From: an uncultured Lachnospiraceae bacterium
GTDB lineage: Bacteria; Bacillota; Clostridia; Lachnospirales; Lachnospiraceae
DNA length: 15,522 nucleotides
Direction: 5' to 3'
Assembly: GCA_947174725.1 (NCBI GenBank)
Contig: CAMWKA010000011.1
Coordinates: 1 to 15,522 of the forward strand
A program made the position numbers and the translations under genes. Every line of letters starts with the position of its first letter. Position 1 is the stretch's first letter. Positions 1 through 6,311 of the stretch are shown here, piece by piece. Below the pieces are notes generated by a model that was not told where the DNA came from, did not search any database, and saw nothing but the letters and a program-made list of their open reading frames with translations.

Positions 1-2
1 GG

Positions 3-1142
3 GATGAGGTCATAAAAAATACAAAGGTGGAAGTTACGTCCGATGAGCTGAAGTTTAGGGAGGCAAAGTTTCATATCGTTGCCGTGCCGACTCCGGTGAA
101 CAGCGACCATACACCGGATCTTTCTCCCGTAGAAGGGGCAAGCAGGATCCTGGGCAGAAATCTGACGAAAGGGTCTGTTGTTGTATTTGAATCCACAGTT
201 TATCCCGGCGTTACGGAGGAGATCTGTCTGCCGATTCTGGAAAAGGAGTCAGGATTAAAATGCGGCGTGGATTTTAAGATCGGGTATTCGCCGGAACGTA
301 TCAATCCCGGTGATAAAGTACACCGCCTTGAGACCATTACCAAGATTGTATCCGGTATGGATGAGGAGACATTGGATACGGTTGCCAAAGTTTATGAACT
401 GGTGGTGGAAGCGGGTGTATACCGTGCGGAATCCATCAAGGTTGCAGAAGCAGCGAAGGTGATAGAGAACAGTCAGAGGGACATTAACATTGCATTTATG
501 AATGAGCTGTCCATCATCTTTAACCGTATGGGAATTGATACAAAAGCAGTTTTGGACGCTGCAGGGACCAAATGGAATTTCCTGAAATTTTATCCGGGAC
601 TGGTCGGGGGACATTGTATCGGGGTAGACCCATATTACCTGACCTATAAAGCGGAGGAACTGGGATATCATTCGCAGATCATCCTGTCCGGACGCAGGAT
701 CAATGATGATATGGGAAAATATGTGGCGGAGAGCCTTGTCAAAAATCTGATCAAGGCAGATATCAATGTTAATAAGGCTAAAGTGGGCATTTTGGGATTT
801 ACGTTTAAGGAGAACTGCCCTGATACCAGAAATACAAAAGTGATTGATATTTATAATGAATTGATGGAATATGGAATCACGCCGATCGTGGTAGATCCGG
901 AGGCGGACGCGGACGAGGCAAAGCGTCTGTATGGAATCACATTTCAGGGAATGGATGCAGTAAAAGATATGGATGCGGTGATCATTGCCGTCAGCCATAC
1001 ACAGTTTATGTCGTTGACAGATGCGCAGATCGACGGCTTTTTTGCGGTGAAACATCCCAAGAAGGTTCTGCTGGATCTAAAGGGGATCCTGAACCGGAAG
1101 GCTTATGATGCTAAGGGGGATTATCTGTACTGGAGATTATAA
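3..1142 (+). CDS. UDP-N-acetylhexosamine 6-dehydrogenase (WbpA/TviB type), 5' end cut by the window
   Basis: NAD-dependent nucleotide-sugar dehydrogenase, expected to oxidise C6 of a UDP-HexNAc (UDP-GlcNAc or UDP-GalNAc) to the uronic acid in the cytoplasm. The frame is open from base 3 through a GTG at 27 with no stop and no ribosome site, so the true start is upstream; roughly 55-60 residues with the N-terminal NAD-binding glycine motif are missing compared with the usual 420-435 aa. Counting from the GTG: ESTVYPGVTEE at 55-65, GYSPERINPGD at 86-96, the helix AAKVIENSQRDIN at 142-154, the active-site segment GGHCIGVDPYY with catalytic Cys197, and FKENCPDTRNTKV at 260-272. GGHCIGVDPYY is typical of the UDP-HexNAc/UDP-ManNAc branch rather than UDP-glucose dehydrogenases. 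The epimerase gene follows 69 bases downstream, an arrangement known from Vi antigen and Pseudomonas O-antigen loci. The exact substrate is inferred. Confidence 0.93.
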   Translation, partial: DEVIKNTKVEVTSDELKFREAKFHIVAVPTPVNSDHTPDLSPVEGASRILGRNLTKGSVVVFESTVYPGVTEEICLPILEKESGLKCGVDFKIGYSPERINPGDKVHRLETITKIVSGMDEETLDTVAKVYELVVEAGVYRAESIKVAEAAKVIENSQRDINIAFMNELSIIFNRMGIDTKAVLDAAGTKWNFLKFYPGLVGGHCIGVDPYYLTYKAEELGYHSQIILSGRRINDDMGKYVAESLVKNLIKADINVNKAKVGILGFTFKENCPDTRNTKVIDIYNELMEYGITPIVVDPEADADEAKRLYGITFQGMDAVKDMDAVIIAVSHTQFMSLTDAQIDGFFAVKHPKKVLLDLKGILNRKAYDAKGDYLYWRL

Positions 1143-1211
1143 TTAAACTCGAGTAAGCAAGATATCATAGTTTTGTAAACGTCTAAAAAATAGGAAAGAG
1201 GAATAGTGACG

Positions 1212-2192
1212 ATGGGTTATCAGGATCTGAAGTTTGAGAAAGACAGTGTTTTTCTGGTGACCGGCGGGGCCGGTTTTATTGGGTCAAATCTGTGCGAGGC
1301 GATTCTGGATATGGGATATCAAGTACGCTGTTTGGACGATCTTTCTACCGGAAAGCAGGAAAATATTGATTTTCTGCAGGACAGAGATGGTTATACCTTT
1401 ATTAAGGGAGATATCAAGGATCTGGACACCTGTATGAAAGCATGCGAGGGTGTTGATTATGTAATGAATGAAGCTGCCTGGGGCAGTGTGCCGAGAAGTA
1501 TAGAGATGCCTTTGTTTTACGAGGAAAATAATATCAGAGGAACGTTGAATATGATGGAGGCTGCAAGACAGCAGGGTGTAAAGAAGTTTGTCTATGCTTC
1601 CAGTTCTTCCGTGTATGGCGATCATCCTGTGCTTCCTAAAGTAGAAGGGCAGGAGGGTAATCTGCTATCGCCTTATGCATTGACGAAGCGGGCAGATGAA
1701 GAATATGGCAAACTTTACAAAAAGCTGTATGGACTGGATACTTACGGACTGCGCTATTTTAATGTGTTTGGACGAAGGCAGGATCCCGATGGGGCATATG
1801 CGGCGGTGATTCCGCGGTTTATCCGTCAGCTCCTTCATGGGGAGGTGCCCACCATCAATGGGGACGGTAAGCAGTCCAGAGATTTCACTTATATTGATAA
1901 TGTTATCGAGGCCAATTTAAAGGCGTGTCTTGCGCCGTCAGAAGCAGCCGGAGAGGCGTTTAATATTGCTTATGGCGGACGGGAGTTTCTGATCGATATT
2001 TATTATGATCTCTGTAAGGCGCTGGGGGTATCGGTAGAACCTCATTTTGGACCGGACCGTCCGGGCGATATCAAACATTCCAATGCAGATATCAGTAAGG
2101 CAAGAAAACTTCTGGGCTATGATCCGGAATATGACTTTGCGTCAGGGATAGCTCTGGCGATTGACTGGTATAAAAAGAATCTGGGAAATTAG
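1212..2192 (+). CDS. UDP-N-acetylglucosamine (or -uronic acid) 4-epimerase, WbpP/TviC-like SDR
   Basis: Extended short-chain dehydrogenase/reductase that inverts C4 of a UDP-HexNAc or UDP-HexNAcA with bound NAD. With start ATG 1212 the protein is 326 aa: Rossmann motif TGGAGFIG at 17-24, AAWGSVPRSIEMP around 88-100, Ser cluster ASSSSVYGD at 129-137, catalytic Tyr155-x3-Lys159 (YALTK), RYFNVFGRRQDP near 181-192 and RDFTYIDNV near 223-231. The GSVPRSI and FNVFGRRQDP segments match the WbpP/TviC group acting on N-acetylated UDP sugars. A GTG at 1206 would add two residues, but the ribosome site AGGAAAGAGG (1192-1201) is only 4 bases from it and 10 from the ATG, so the ATG is preferred. A Trp stands in AAWGSVPRS where Leu is usual. 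With the dehydrogenase upstream it would make UDP-GalNAcA or a relative. Confidence 0.9.
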   Translation: MGYQDLKFEKDSVFLVTGGAGFIGSNLCEAILDMGYQVRCLDDLSTGKQENIDFLQDRDGYTFIKGDIKDLDTCMKACEGVDYVMNEAAWGSVPRSIEMPLFYEENNIRGTLNMMEAARQQGVKKFVYASSSSVYGDHPVLPKVEGQEGNLLSPYALTKRADEEYGKLYKKLYGLDTYGLRYFNVFGRRQDPDGAYAAVIPRFIRQLLHGEVPTINGDGKQSRDFTYIDNVIEANLKACLAPSEAAGEAFNIAYGGREFLIDIYYDLCKALGVSVEPHFGPDRPGDIKHSNADISKARKLLGYDPEYDFASGIALAIDWYKKNLGN

Positions 2193-2216
2193 ATTGAAAA
2201 ATCAAAGAGTTTTTCA

Positions 2217-2236
2217 AAAACGAATAAATTCGTTTT
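2217..2236. repeat. Inverted repeat, 9-bp perfect stem, AA centre
   Basis: AAAACGAAT (2217-2225) and ATTCGTTTT (2228-2236) are exact complements around AA. It starts 25 bases after the epimerase stop. The right arm ends in four T, but the stem is AT-rich and the T-run belongs to the stem, so it would be at best a weak terminator. Confidence 0.7.
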
Positions 2237-2259
2237 GCAAATATTGTGCCTACGGCATA

Positions 2260-2271
2260 GCACTAAAGTGC
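2260..2271. repeat. Inverted repeat GCACT-AA-AGTGC
   Basis: Perfect 5-bp arms around AA. GTGC at 2246-2249 can also pair with GCAC at 2260-2263 around the TGCC-TAC-GGCA hairpin, so 2246-2271 can fold in two mutually exclusive ways. Confidence 0.55.
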
Positions 2272-2309
2272 ATTAAAGTTTGCAGGTTATTGGAAAGGCA
2301 TGGTTATTA

Positions 2310-2407
2310 GTGTGAAAAGTGTTTCTAATTGCTTTAGCAATTTTGCTCACTTCCAAAGGGAATTAAGGAACCAAAGGTTCCTGGCATAGAAACACTAAGT
2401 TTCACAC
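2310..2407. repeat. Long-range 18-bp stem enclosing smaller hairpins
   Basis: GTGTGAAA plus AGTGTTTCTA (2310-2327) pairs with TAGAAACACT (2387-2396) and TTTCACAC (2400-2407); the only interruption is a 3-base bulge AAG at 2397-2399. The enclosed loop holds AATTGCT-TT-AGCAATT (2327-2342) and AGGAACC-AAA-GGTTCCT (2366-2382). The whole is a branched structure of about 98 bases, clearly beyond chance for random sequence of this size. Confidence 0.75.
2366..2382. repeat. Hairpin AGGAACC-AAA-GGTTCCT
   Basis: Perfect 7-bp stem with an AAA loop, inside the larger stem at 2310-2407. No T-tract follows. Confidence 0.65.
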
Positions 2408-2408
2408 C

Positions 2409-2424
2409 GAAAAACGCGTTTTTC
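2409..2424. repeat. 16-base perfect palindrome centred on ACGCGT
   Basis: GAAAAACG is followed directly by its complement CGTTTTTC with no loop. It lies one base after the right arm of the 2310-2407 stem. As DNA it could be a dimeric protein-binding site; as RNA it would be a weak hairpin. Confidence 0.6.
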
Positions 2425-2436
2425 ATTCCTATCTGA

Positions 2437-2451
2437 GCCGCCGAAGGCGGC
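2437..2451. repeat. GC-rich hairpin GCCGCC-GAA-GGCGGC
   Basis: Perfect 6-bp all-GC stem with a GAA loop, 41 bases before the deacetylase start. The downstream sequence ATGGGGGTTTAG lacks a U-tract, so it is not a standard intrinsic terminator. The same three-base loop (GAA, or TTC on the other strand) recurs in the hairpins near 15029-15136. Confidence 0.65.
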
Positions 2452-2491
2452 ATGGGGGTTTAGTGTGGTGTTTGGAAAGGTCGAATAGCAT

Positions 2492-3241
2492 ATGAGAAAG
2501 ATTACCATACGAATTGACGATATTACGGAAGATATGGATTGGGAAAAATTTCATCGGTTTGAAGCTTTACTGGAGAAGTACGGCATCTGTCCCTTGATCG
2601 GAGTCATTCCTGCCAATCAGGATCAATCCCTGATAGCGGGAGAGAAAAAGGAAGACTATGCGGACTGGCTCAAGGAGAAACAGAAACGGGGCTGGGTGAT
2701 CGCCATGCATGGATTTGATCATATCTATACTACAAAAAAGGGCGGTATATTTCCGTTGAATCATTTTTCGGAATTTGCAGGACTGGATTTTGCAACGCAG
2801 GTGAAGAAACTGCGGGAGGGAGTCAAAGTGTTGCGGGAGATGAATCTTCGGACGGAGATTTTTATGGCGCCGGCACATTCCTTTGACCGTAATACGGTAA
2901 AGGCGTTAAAGATGTGTGGATTCCGATATATTACCGATGGATTTGGCAGCGGTCCCTATGAACGGGGCGGAATGATCTATCTTCCCATTGCAATACAGAA
3001 AAGCAAGGAATTTGGGAGGAAAGATGGGATTACCACCTTTGTGGTCCATACGGCAACAATGCGGGAGGAAGACTTCCGGTCCTATGAAAAGATGTTTGAG
3101 AGATATCAGGATCAGTTCGTCAGCTATGGAGAGATGCTGAAAAGGAGTGCGGTTTCCCGGAATCTATTTATGAGTATGTGGGAATACAGCCTCGCCGTAA
3201 TGAAGAATTTTCTCTGTGGGGTTCGTGCGGCGGGCAGATGA
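2492..3241 (+). CDS. DUF2334-type polysaccharide deacetylase family protein
   Basis: Protein of 249 aa resembling the DUF2334 branch of NodB-like carbohydrate deacetylases, metal-dependent enzymes that remove N- or O-acetyl groups from sugars. Visible family features are the opening strand with paired acids RIDD (Asp9, Asp10), AMHGFDH with His73 and His77 as likely metal ligands, MAPAHSFD (125-132), and VVHTATM with His186 near the C-terminal half. No signal peptide or membrane segment is evident at the N-terminus, so it may act on a cytoplasmic lipid-linked or nucleotide sugar; the C-terminus has a mildly hydrophobic stretch (about 225-245). The start ATG 2492 follows GGAAAGG by 11 bases. 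The gene is set off by a hairpin-rich spacer upstream, and the glycosyltransferase run begins 56 bases downstream. Its substrate is inferred from context to be a HexNAc residue of the polysaccharide. Confidence 0.8.
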   Translation: MRKITIRIDDITEDMDWEKFHRFEALLEKYGICPLIGVIPANQDQSLIAGEKKEDYADWLKEKQKRGWVIAMHGFDHIYTTKKGGIFPLNHFSEFAGLDFATQVKKLREGVKVLREMNLRTEIFMAPAHSFDRNTVKALKMCGFRYITDGFGSGPYERGGMIYLPIAIQKSKEFGRKDGITTFVVHTATMREEDFRSYEKMFERYQDQFVSYGEMLKRSAVSRNLFMSMWEYSLAVMKNFLCGVRAAGR

Positions 3242-3297
3242 CAGAGGTACATTGAGCAAAGATTAGATTGATTAAGGATCAGGAAGGGATTGGGACG

Positions 3298-4464
3298 ATG
3301 GAAAAGAAGATCGTCGTACTACAGGTTTTGAGTTGTCTGGAGTTGGGCGGGGCGGAGAGCCGCGTGATGGATCTCTGCCGTGAAATGAAGGATTCTGAGG
3401 TACAGTACGATTTTTTGCTGCATGATGCGGGTCCTGATTATTATGAAGAAGAAGCGGCGCAGTTAGGGTGCCGGATCTACCGGGTACCGCGGTTTCGCTT
3501 TTTGAATTATTTCTCTTATTGTAGAGCGCTGCGGCAATTTATTATGGAACATCCTGAGATCGATATTGTTCAGGGGCATATGACCAGTACAGCGGCGATC
3601 TATCTGCCGATAGCAAAAAAATGCGGTGTGAAGACAACGATCGCCCATGTGCGGAGCGCAGGAGTTGATCCGGGGATGAAAGGAAAGCTGACAAAGTGGC
3701 TGCGGCGTAATCTGGATAAAAAGACGGATCATATGTGGGCATGTTCTACAGAAGCTGCCAGAGCAGTTTATGGAGAGAAACATGTGGATGCCGGCGAGGT
3801 CAGGATCATTCCTAATGCCATTGATGTAGAAAAATTTGTTCCCACAGAGGATTTGAAGGAAGCAGGAAGAGAGATCCGCAGGAAGTATCATATGGAGGGC
3901 AAGTTTGTCATCGGTCATGTAGGAAGGTTTCACTATGCGAAGAACCATGAGTTCCTGTTGAATGTGTTTGCCGAGATCGTAAAAAAGCAAAAGGACGCGA
4001 TGCTTCTTCTGATAGGGGAGGGCAGCCTGATGGAGGATGTCAGACAGCAGGCGGAAGGACTTGGTATTACGGATCAGGTCGTCTTTGCCGGCAGGCAGAG
4101 TGCGGTAGAGAACTATTATCAGGCGATGGATGTGCTGGTATTTCCCTCTAGGTATGAAGGACTTCCCGGAACGGTTGTAGAGGCACAGGCGGCAGGGCTT
4201 CCCTGTGTTGTTTCCGATACGGTGACCAGAGATGTGGCGGTGACGGAACTGGTGGATTATGAGAGCCTGAACCGCAGTCCGAAGGAGTGGGCGGTGATCA
4301 CACTGGCGCATTACGAGGAGATCAGGAACCGGAAACAGAAAAAATTTGACCGATGGGATCAGAGATATGTCTGGCAGCCGCCGGAGGGTATCTTAAGGGC
4401 CAATGGGTTTGATGTGAAGGAGCAGGCTGCGCAGCTTAGGCAATTATATAGGGATATGTTGTAA
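3298..4464 (+). CDS. GT4-family glycosyltransferase (diverged paralogue of the next gene)
   Basis: Retaining GT-B glycosyltransferase of 388 aa that should move a sugar from a nucleotide donor to the growing lipid-linked oligosaccharide. The frame is open from TTG 3268, but AGGAAGGGA (3281-3289) sits 8 bases before ATG 3298, which is chosen. The N-terminal acceptor domain begins LQVLSCLELGGAES with the glycine loop GGAE at 17-20; the linker IPNAIDVEKF is at 171-180; the donor domain has GHVGRFHYAKNHEF (about 206-219), LLIGEG (237-242) and the EX7E motif Glu287 to Glu295 in YEGLPGTVVEAQ. Its C-terminal half closely resembles the protein at 4510-5580 (AKNHEFL/AKNHKFL, FAEIVKKQ, EAQAAGLPC, SDxxTxxVxVTE), marking an older gene duplication. 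Its last 39 bases (4426-4464) form the left edge of the 1828-base tandem repeat. Donor and linkage cannot be read from sequence. Confidence 0.92.
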   Translation: MEKKIVVLQVLSCLELGGAESRVMDLCREMKDSEVQYDFLLHDAGPDYYEEEAAQLGCRIYRVPRFRFLNYFSYCRALRQFIMEHPEIDIVQGHMTSTAAIYLPIAKKCGVKTTIAHVRSAGVDPGMKGKLTKWLRRNLDKKTDHMWACSTEAARAVYGEKHVDAGEVRIIPNAIDVEKFVPTEDLKEAGREIRRKYHMEGKFVIGHVGRFHYAKNHEFLLNVFAEIVKKQKDAMLLLIGEGSLMEDVRQQAEGLGITDQVVFAGRQSAVENYYQAMDVLVFPSRYEGLPGTVVEAQAAGLPCVVSDTVTRDVAVTELVDYESLNRSPKEWAVITLAHYEEIRNRKQKKFDRWDQRYVWQPPEGILRANGFDVKEQAAQLRQLYRDML

Positions 4465-6253
4465 TCTTCGACGAGATAAATAGGTTGTGAAAGGAAAGCG
4501 GTTATATCCATGAAACGTATGCTTCATATCGTGGGAGGTATGTATCCCGGCGGTCTGGAAAATTTCATCATGAATATCTACAGGAATCTGGATTGTGATA
4601 AGGTGCAGTTTGATGTGATCGTACACAGCATCCGTGAAGGCGACTATACAAAAGAGATCGAGGCGTCGGGAGGAAAGGTATATCTTGCGCCCAGAAAATC
4701 CAGACATCCGCTGGGGAATTTTCTTGCAATCAGGAAAATCGTGAAGGAGAATGGATATCAGGTGGTGATCCGCCATTCGGACAATGCATTTCCAGTGCTG
4801 GATCTGCTGGCTGCCTGGATGGGCGGTGCAAAGAAACGGATCTATCAGTCACATTCTTCTAACAGTTCCCATGTGGGACTTCATAAGTTTTTTCGGATGT
4901 TTATGGGATGGATTCCTACGGATCGGTTTGCCTGTTCGGAAAATGCGGGGAATTGGATGTATGGAAACCGATCATGTCAGATCGTAAAGAATGCAATCGA
5001 TGTGGAACAATACCGGTTTTCTGATCAGCTCAGGGAGCAGGCGAGAAGCGAGTGGCAGATGGAAGACTGTATTGTTTATAGTCATGTGGGAATCTATATG
5101 CCTGCCAAAAACCATAAGTTTTTAGTAGAATTTTTTGCCGAGATAGTCAAAAAACAGCCAAATGCCAGATTGATGCTGATCGGGGAAGGCGGACTCAGGG
5201 AAGAAATTGAACAACAGGTGAAGGAACTGCATCTGGAAAAACAGGTGATTTTGACGGGGATTCGTTCTGATGTACCGAAGTTGTTACAGATGACGGATGT
5301 ATTTTTATTCCCATCCATTTATGAAGGATTGCCGCTATCGGTGATTGAGGCGCAGGCGGCAGGACTGCCCTGCCTGATCTCGGATAGGATCACAAAGGAA
5401 GTGGTGGTAACAGAGCAGGTGGTCAGCATGTCGCTGGATGAACCAAAAGAACGTTGGGCGCAGCAGGCGGTTGCACTGTCGGAGATTTCCAGGGATAGTT
5501 ATGCCGAAACATCACAGAAACTGGTCAGAAAAGCGGGATATGATGTAAAGGACCTGGCAGAGTGGTATGCAGGCTTATAAAATGTGAGGAATAATGATCT
5601 ATGGTGAATAAAATCATGTTTCATATCAACAGCCTCGGCAAAGGCGGTGCAGAGCGGGTGGTTGTGAATCTTTCCGAGGAGTTTGTGGGGATGGGGAAAG
5701 AGGTGGTCATCGCTACGGAATGGGAAGCAAAGGACGAATATCCTCTGCCTGATCAGGTGCTGCGTCTTGATGCCGGGTTAAAGGAAGAGGAAGAAAGTCT
5801 GTCCGGAAGTAAACAGCGCAGTCTCCGTACCAGAAGACTTCATGATCTGATACTCAGGGAAAGACCGGATGTGGTTTTGTCATTTTGCAGGAATGCCAAT
5901 TACCGCGCTGTGCTGGCAGCAAAGGGGACAAAGGTGCCGGTGATCGTCTCTGTCAGAAGCGATCCGTATGTGGATTATGCATCGGCAAAGCAAAAGATGT
6001 TAAGCCGTTGGCTGTATGGAAAGGCAGCGGGTGCCGTATTCCAGACGGACTATGCAAAGGATTTTTTTCCGAAAGCGGTACAAAAAAAATCCACCGTCAT
6101 ACTAAATCCATTGCATAAAAAGTTTCTCTCTCTGACAAAATCAAAACAACGAAGAAAAGAGATCGTAACAGCCGGAAGGTTCCATGAAGCCAAAGATCAT
6201 ATCGTGTTGATCAAAGCATTTGAACGGATCATGGAGGAATATCCTGAGGTTTT
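4426..6253 (+). repeat. Tandem duplication, unit 1 of 2 (1828 bases)
   Basis: Every corresponding base compared, including the A8 and T7 homopolymers, matches the unit at 6254-8081 at a constant offset of 1828. It spans the last 39 bases of the upstream glycosyltransferase, the whole 356-aa glycosyltransferase gene and the first 218 codons of the 376-aa one. Identity starts at 4426: base 4425 is G and its counterpart 6253 is T. The three bases GCT occur at 4426-4428, 6254-6256 and 8082-8084, the only homology at the breakpoints. No transposase or insertion sequence flanks the unit. Confidence 0.97.
4510..5580 (+). CDS. GT4-family glycosyltransferase, copy A of an identical pair
   Basis: Retaining GT-B transferase of 356 aa, identical in sequence to the product of 6338-7408. 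The N-terminus MLHIVGGMYPGGLENFI carries the glycine loop (GGLE, 14-17). The interdomain segment NAIDVEQY is at 161-168, VGIYMPAKNHKF at 193-204, LMLIGEG at 221-227, and the EX7E pair Glu272 to Glu280 in YEGLPLSVIEAQ. At 356 aa it is on the short side for GT4 but has both lobes. The start ATG 4510 follows GAAAGGAAAG (about 4489-4498). The gap to the upstream gene is 45 bases and to the next 20 bases, so it is co-transcribed. It is also a diverged paralogue of the gene at 3298-4464. The acceptor and donor sugars are unknown; a GalNAc- or GlcNAc-type donor would be a guess. Confidence 0.93.
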   Translation: MKRMLHIVGGMYPGGLENFIMNIYRNLDCDKVQFDVIVHSIREGDYTKEIEASGGKVYLAPRKSRHPLGNFLAIRKIVKENGYQVVIRHSDNAFPVLDLLAAWMGGAKKRIYQSHSSNSSHVGLHKFFRMFMGWIPTDRFACSENAGNWMYGNRSCQIVKNAIDVEQYRFSDQLREQARSEWQMEDCIVYSHVGIYMPAKNHKFLVEFFAEIVKKQPNARLMLIGEGGLREEIEQQVKELHLEKQVILTGIRSDVPKLLQMTDVFLFPSIYEGLPLSVIEAQAAGLPCLISDRITKEVVVTEQVVSMSLDEPKERWAQQAVALSEISRDSYAETSQKLVRKAGYDVKDLAEWYAGL

Positions 6254-6311
6254 GCTGCGCAGCTTAGGCAATTATATAGGGATATGTTGTAATCTTCGAC
6301 GAGATAAATAG
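5601..6311 (+). pseudogene. Truncated, chimeric GT4 glycosyltransferase created by the duplication junction
   Basis: The first 219 residues are identical to the intact 376-aa protein at 7429-8559: glycine loop KGGAERV (14-20), the acceptor domain and the opening of the donor domain (TAGRFHEAKDH, 190-200). At the junction near 6254-6257 the reading frame passes into the tail of the 388-aa glycosyltransferase gene, but out of that gene's frame, adding 17 unrelated residues (RSLGNYIGICCNLRRDK) before the stop at 6309-6311. It therefore lacks almost all of the donor domain, including the EX7E motif (Glu273/Glu281 in the parent), and should not transfer sugar. Its start and ribosome site are intact, so it is probably translated; the fragment could be degraded, inert, or bind acceptor or partner proteins unproductively. 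The stop lies 26 bases before the second copy of the preceding gene. Confidence 0.93.

Larger units (their letters stand above)
2193..2491. other. 299-base spacer made almost entirely of short hairpins
   Basis: No convincing gene lies here. The interval is packed with consecutive short palindromes: GATT/AATC (2192-2203), 2217-2236, TGCC-TAC-GGCA (2247-2257), 2260-2271, 2327-2342, TTCC/GGAA (2351-2362), 2366-2382, 2409-2424 and 2437-2451, with a long-range stem joining 2310-2327 to 2387-2407. Loops are mostly two to four bases. The last 20 bases carry the Shine-Dalgarno of the deacetylase gene (GGAAAGG, 2474-2480, 11 bases before ATG 2492). No clear promoter or T-tailed terminator is present. 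It is either an inserted palindromic element or a structured intra-operon RNA. Confidence 0.75.

Noticed and set aside
255..1055. 266-aa open frame on the minus strand
   Set aside because: It lies wholly inside the strongly conserved dehydrogenase gene; its translation has no recognisable motif and no ribosome site, so it is a shadow of the real gene.
2300..2389. 29-codon open frame in the hairpin spacer (starts MVISVKSV)
   Set aside because: TTGGAAAGG ends only one base before the ATG, and the codons are made of the palindrome arms; it looks like a by-product of the repeats.
3463..4311. 282-aa open frame on the minus strand
   Set aside because: Antisense to the GT4 gene at 3298-4464, with a Cys/His/Arg-rich composition typical of reverse-frame artefacts.
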